Positions 6,161 through 6,245 of a stretch of 6,245 nucleotides of DNA are shown here, in pieces. Source of the stretch: an uncultured Gemmatimonadaceae bacterium. GTDB lineage: Bacteria > Gemmatimonadota > Gemmatimonadetes > Gemmatimonadales > Gemmatimonadaceae. The stretch is taken from the NCBI GenBank assembly GCA_955652265.1, contig CATPBD010000154.1, forward strand, positions 1-6,245. The letters run 5' to 3'. The notes below the pieces were generated by a model. It was given only the letters and a program-made list of their open reading frames with translations, searched no databases and had not been told where the DNA came from. A program made the position numbers and the translations under genes. Numbering within the stretch: position 1 is the first letter of the stretch; each line of letters opens with the position of its first letter.

Positions 6161-6245
6161 GTCTTTTGAGATTCGCTACCTCGTGCTCTGCGCGCCGCCA
6201 AAGGCTGTGAAACGTCCCGTACCCGTATATGGACGAGTGAAATTG
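6161..6245 (-). other. Probable 3' end of an unidentified gene upstream of hflX
   Basis: Two minus-strand frames enter from outside and stop just before hflX. One ends TGTGRFTAFGGAQSTR with TAG at 6178-6176, 15 bases before the hflX TTG. The other ends ARRARGSESQKT with a TGA at 6159-6157 that overlaps the TTG start (TTGA). Either arrangement would suit translational coupling with hflX, whose own ribosome-binding site is weak. Seventy to ninety bases are too few to decide which frame is real or to name the product. Confidence 0.3.

Noticed and set aside
5723..6210. Two plus-strand open frames of about 147 codons antisense to hflX
   Set aside because: They are shadows of the strongly conserved HflX N-terminal domain and have no features of their own.

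Overview
The window looks like chromosomal DNA from a Gram-negative, moderately GC-rich bacterium. It carries a very long Oar-like TonB-dependent receptor with an N-terminal carboxypeptidase-regulatory-like domain, a small eight-strand-type outer-membrane barrel protein ending in Phe, and an arylsulfotransferase-family fragment. This mix is typical of Gemmatimonadota and also of some Acidobacteriota. The taxonomic guess is inference from gene style only.

Layout, left to right. Positions 28-120 (minus) hold a remnant of the 3' end of an hflX gene, distinct from the full hflX at the other end of the window. Directly abutting it is a strong Rho-independent terminator (124-160), which ends the transcript of the 1,111-residue TonB-dependent receptor (188-3523, minus). 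The receptor has a good Shine-Dalgarno sequence and a leader of about 175 bases with a possible hairpin. Next, on the plus strand, comes the C-terminal part of an arylsulfotransferase-like beta-propeller protein (about 3699-4214) that has lost its N-terminal half and its start. Convergent to it is a complete 180-residue outer-membrane barrel protein (4260-4802, minus, GTG start with strong Shine-Dalgarno). Upstream of that on the same strand is a complete ribosome-associated GTPase gene, hflX (4859-6160, minus, TTG start). The last 85 bases probably contain the end of a further minus-strand gene, which I cannot identify.

The genes do not form an obvious pathway. hflX is a housekeeping/stress gene; the two envelope genes sit downstream of it on the same strand. 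The main structural signal is that a 74-base stretch of the hflX 3' end occurs twice in the same orientation, about 4.9 kb apart. The two copies are 58/74 identical by my hand count, and most differences are synonymous. The receptor transcription unit lies between this hflX remnant and the decapitated arylsulfotransferase gene. This reads as a patch of chromosome rebuilt by acquisition or replacement next to hflX. I see no integrase, transposase, CRISPR array, tRNA or rRNA, and no convincing novel multi-gene system.
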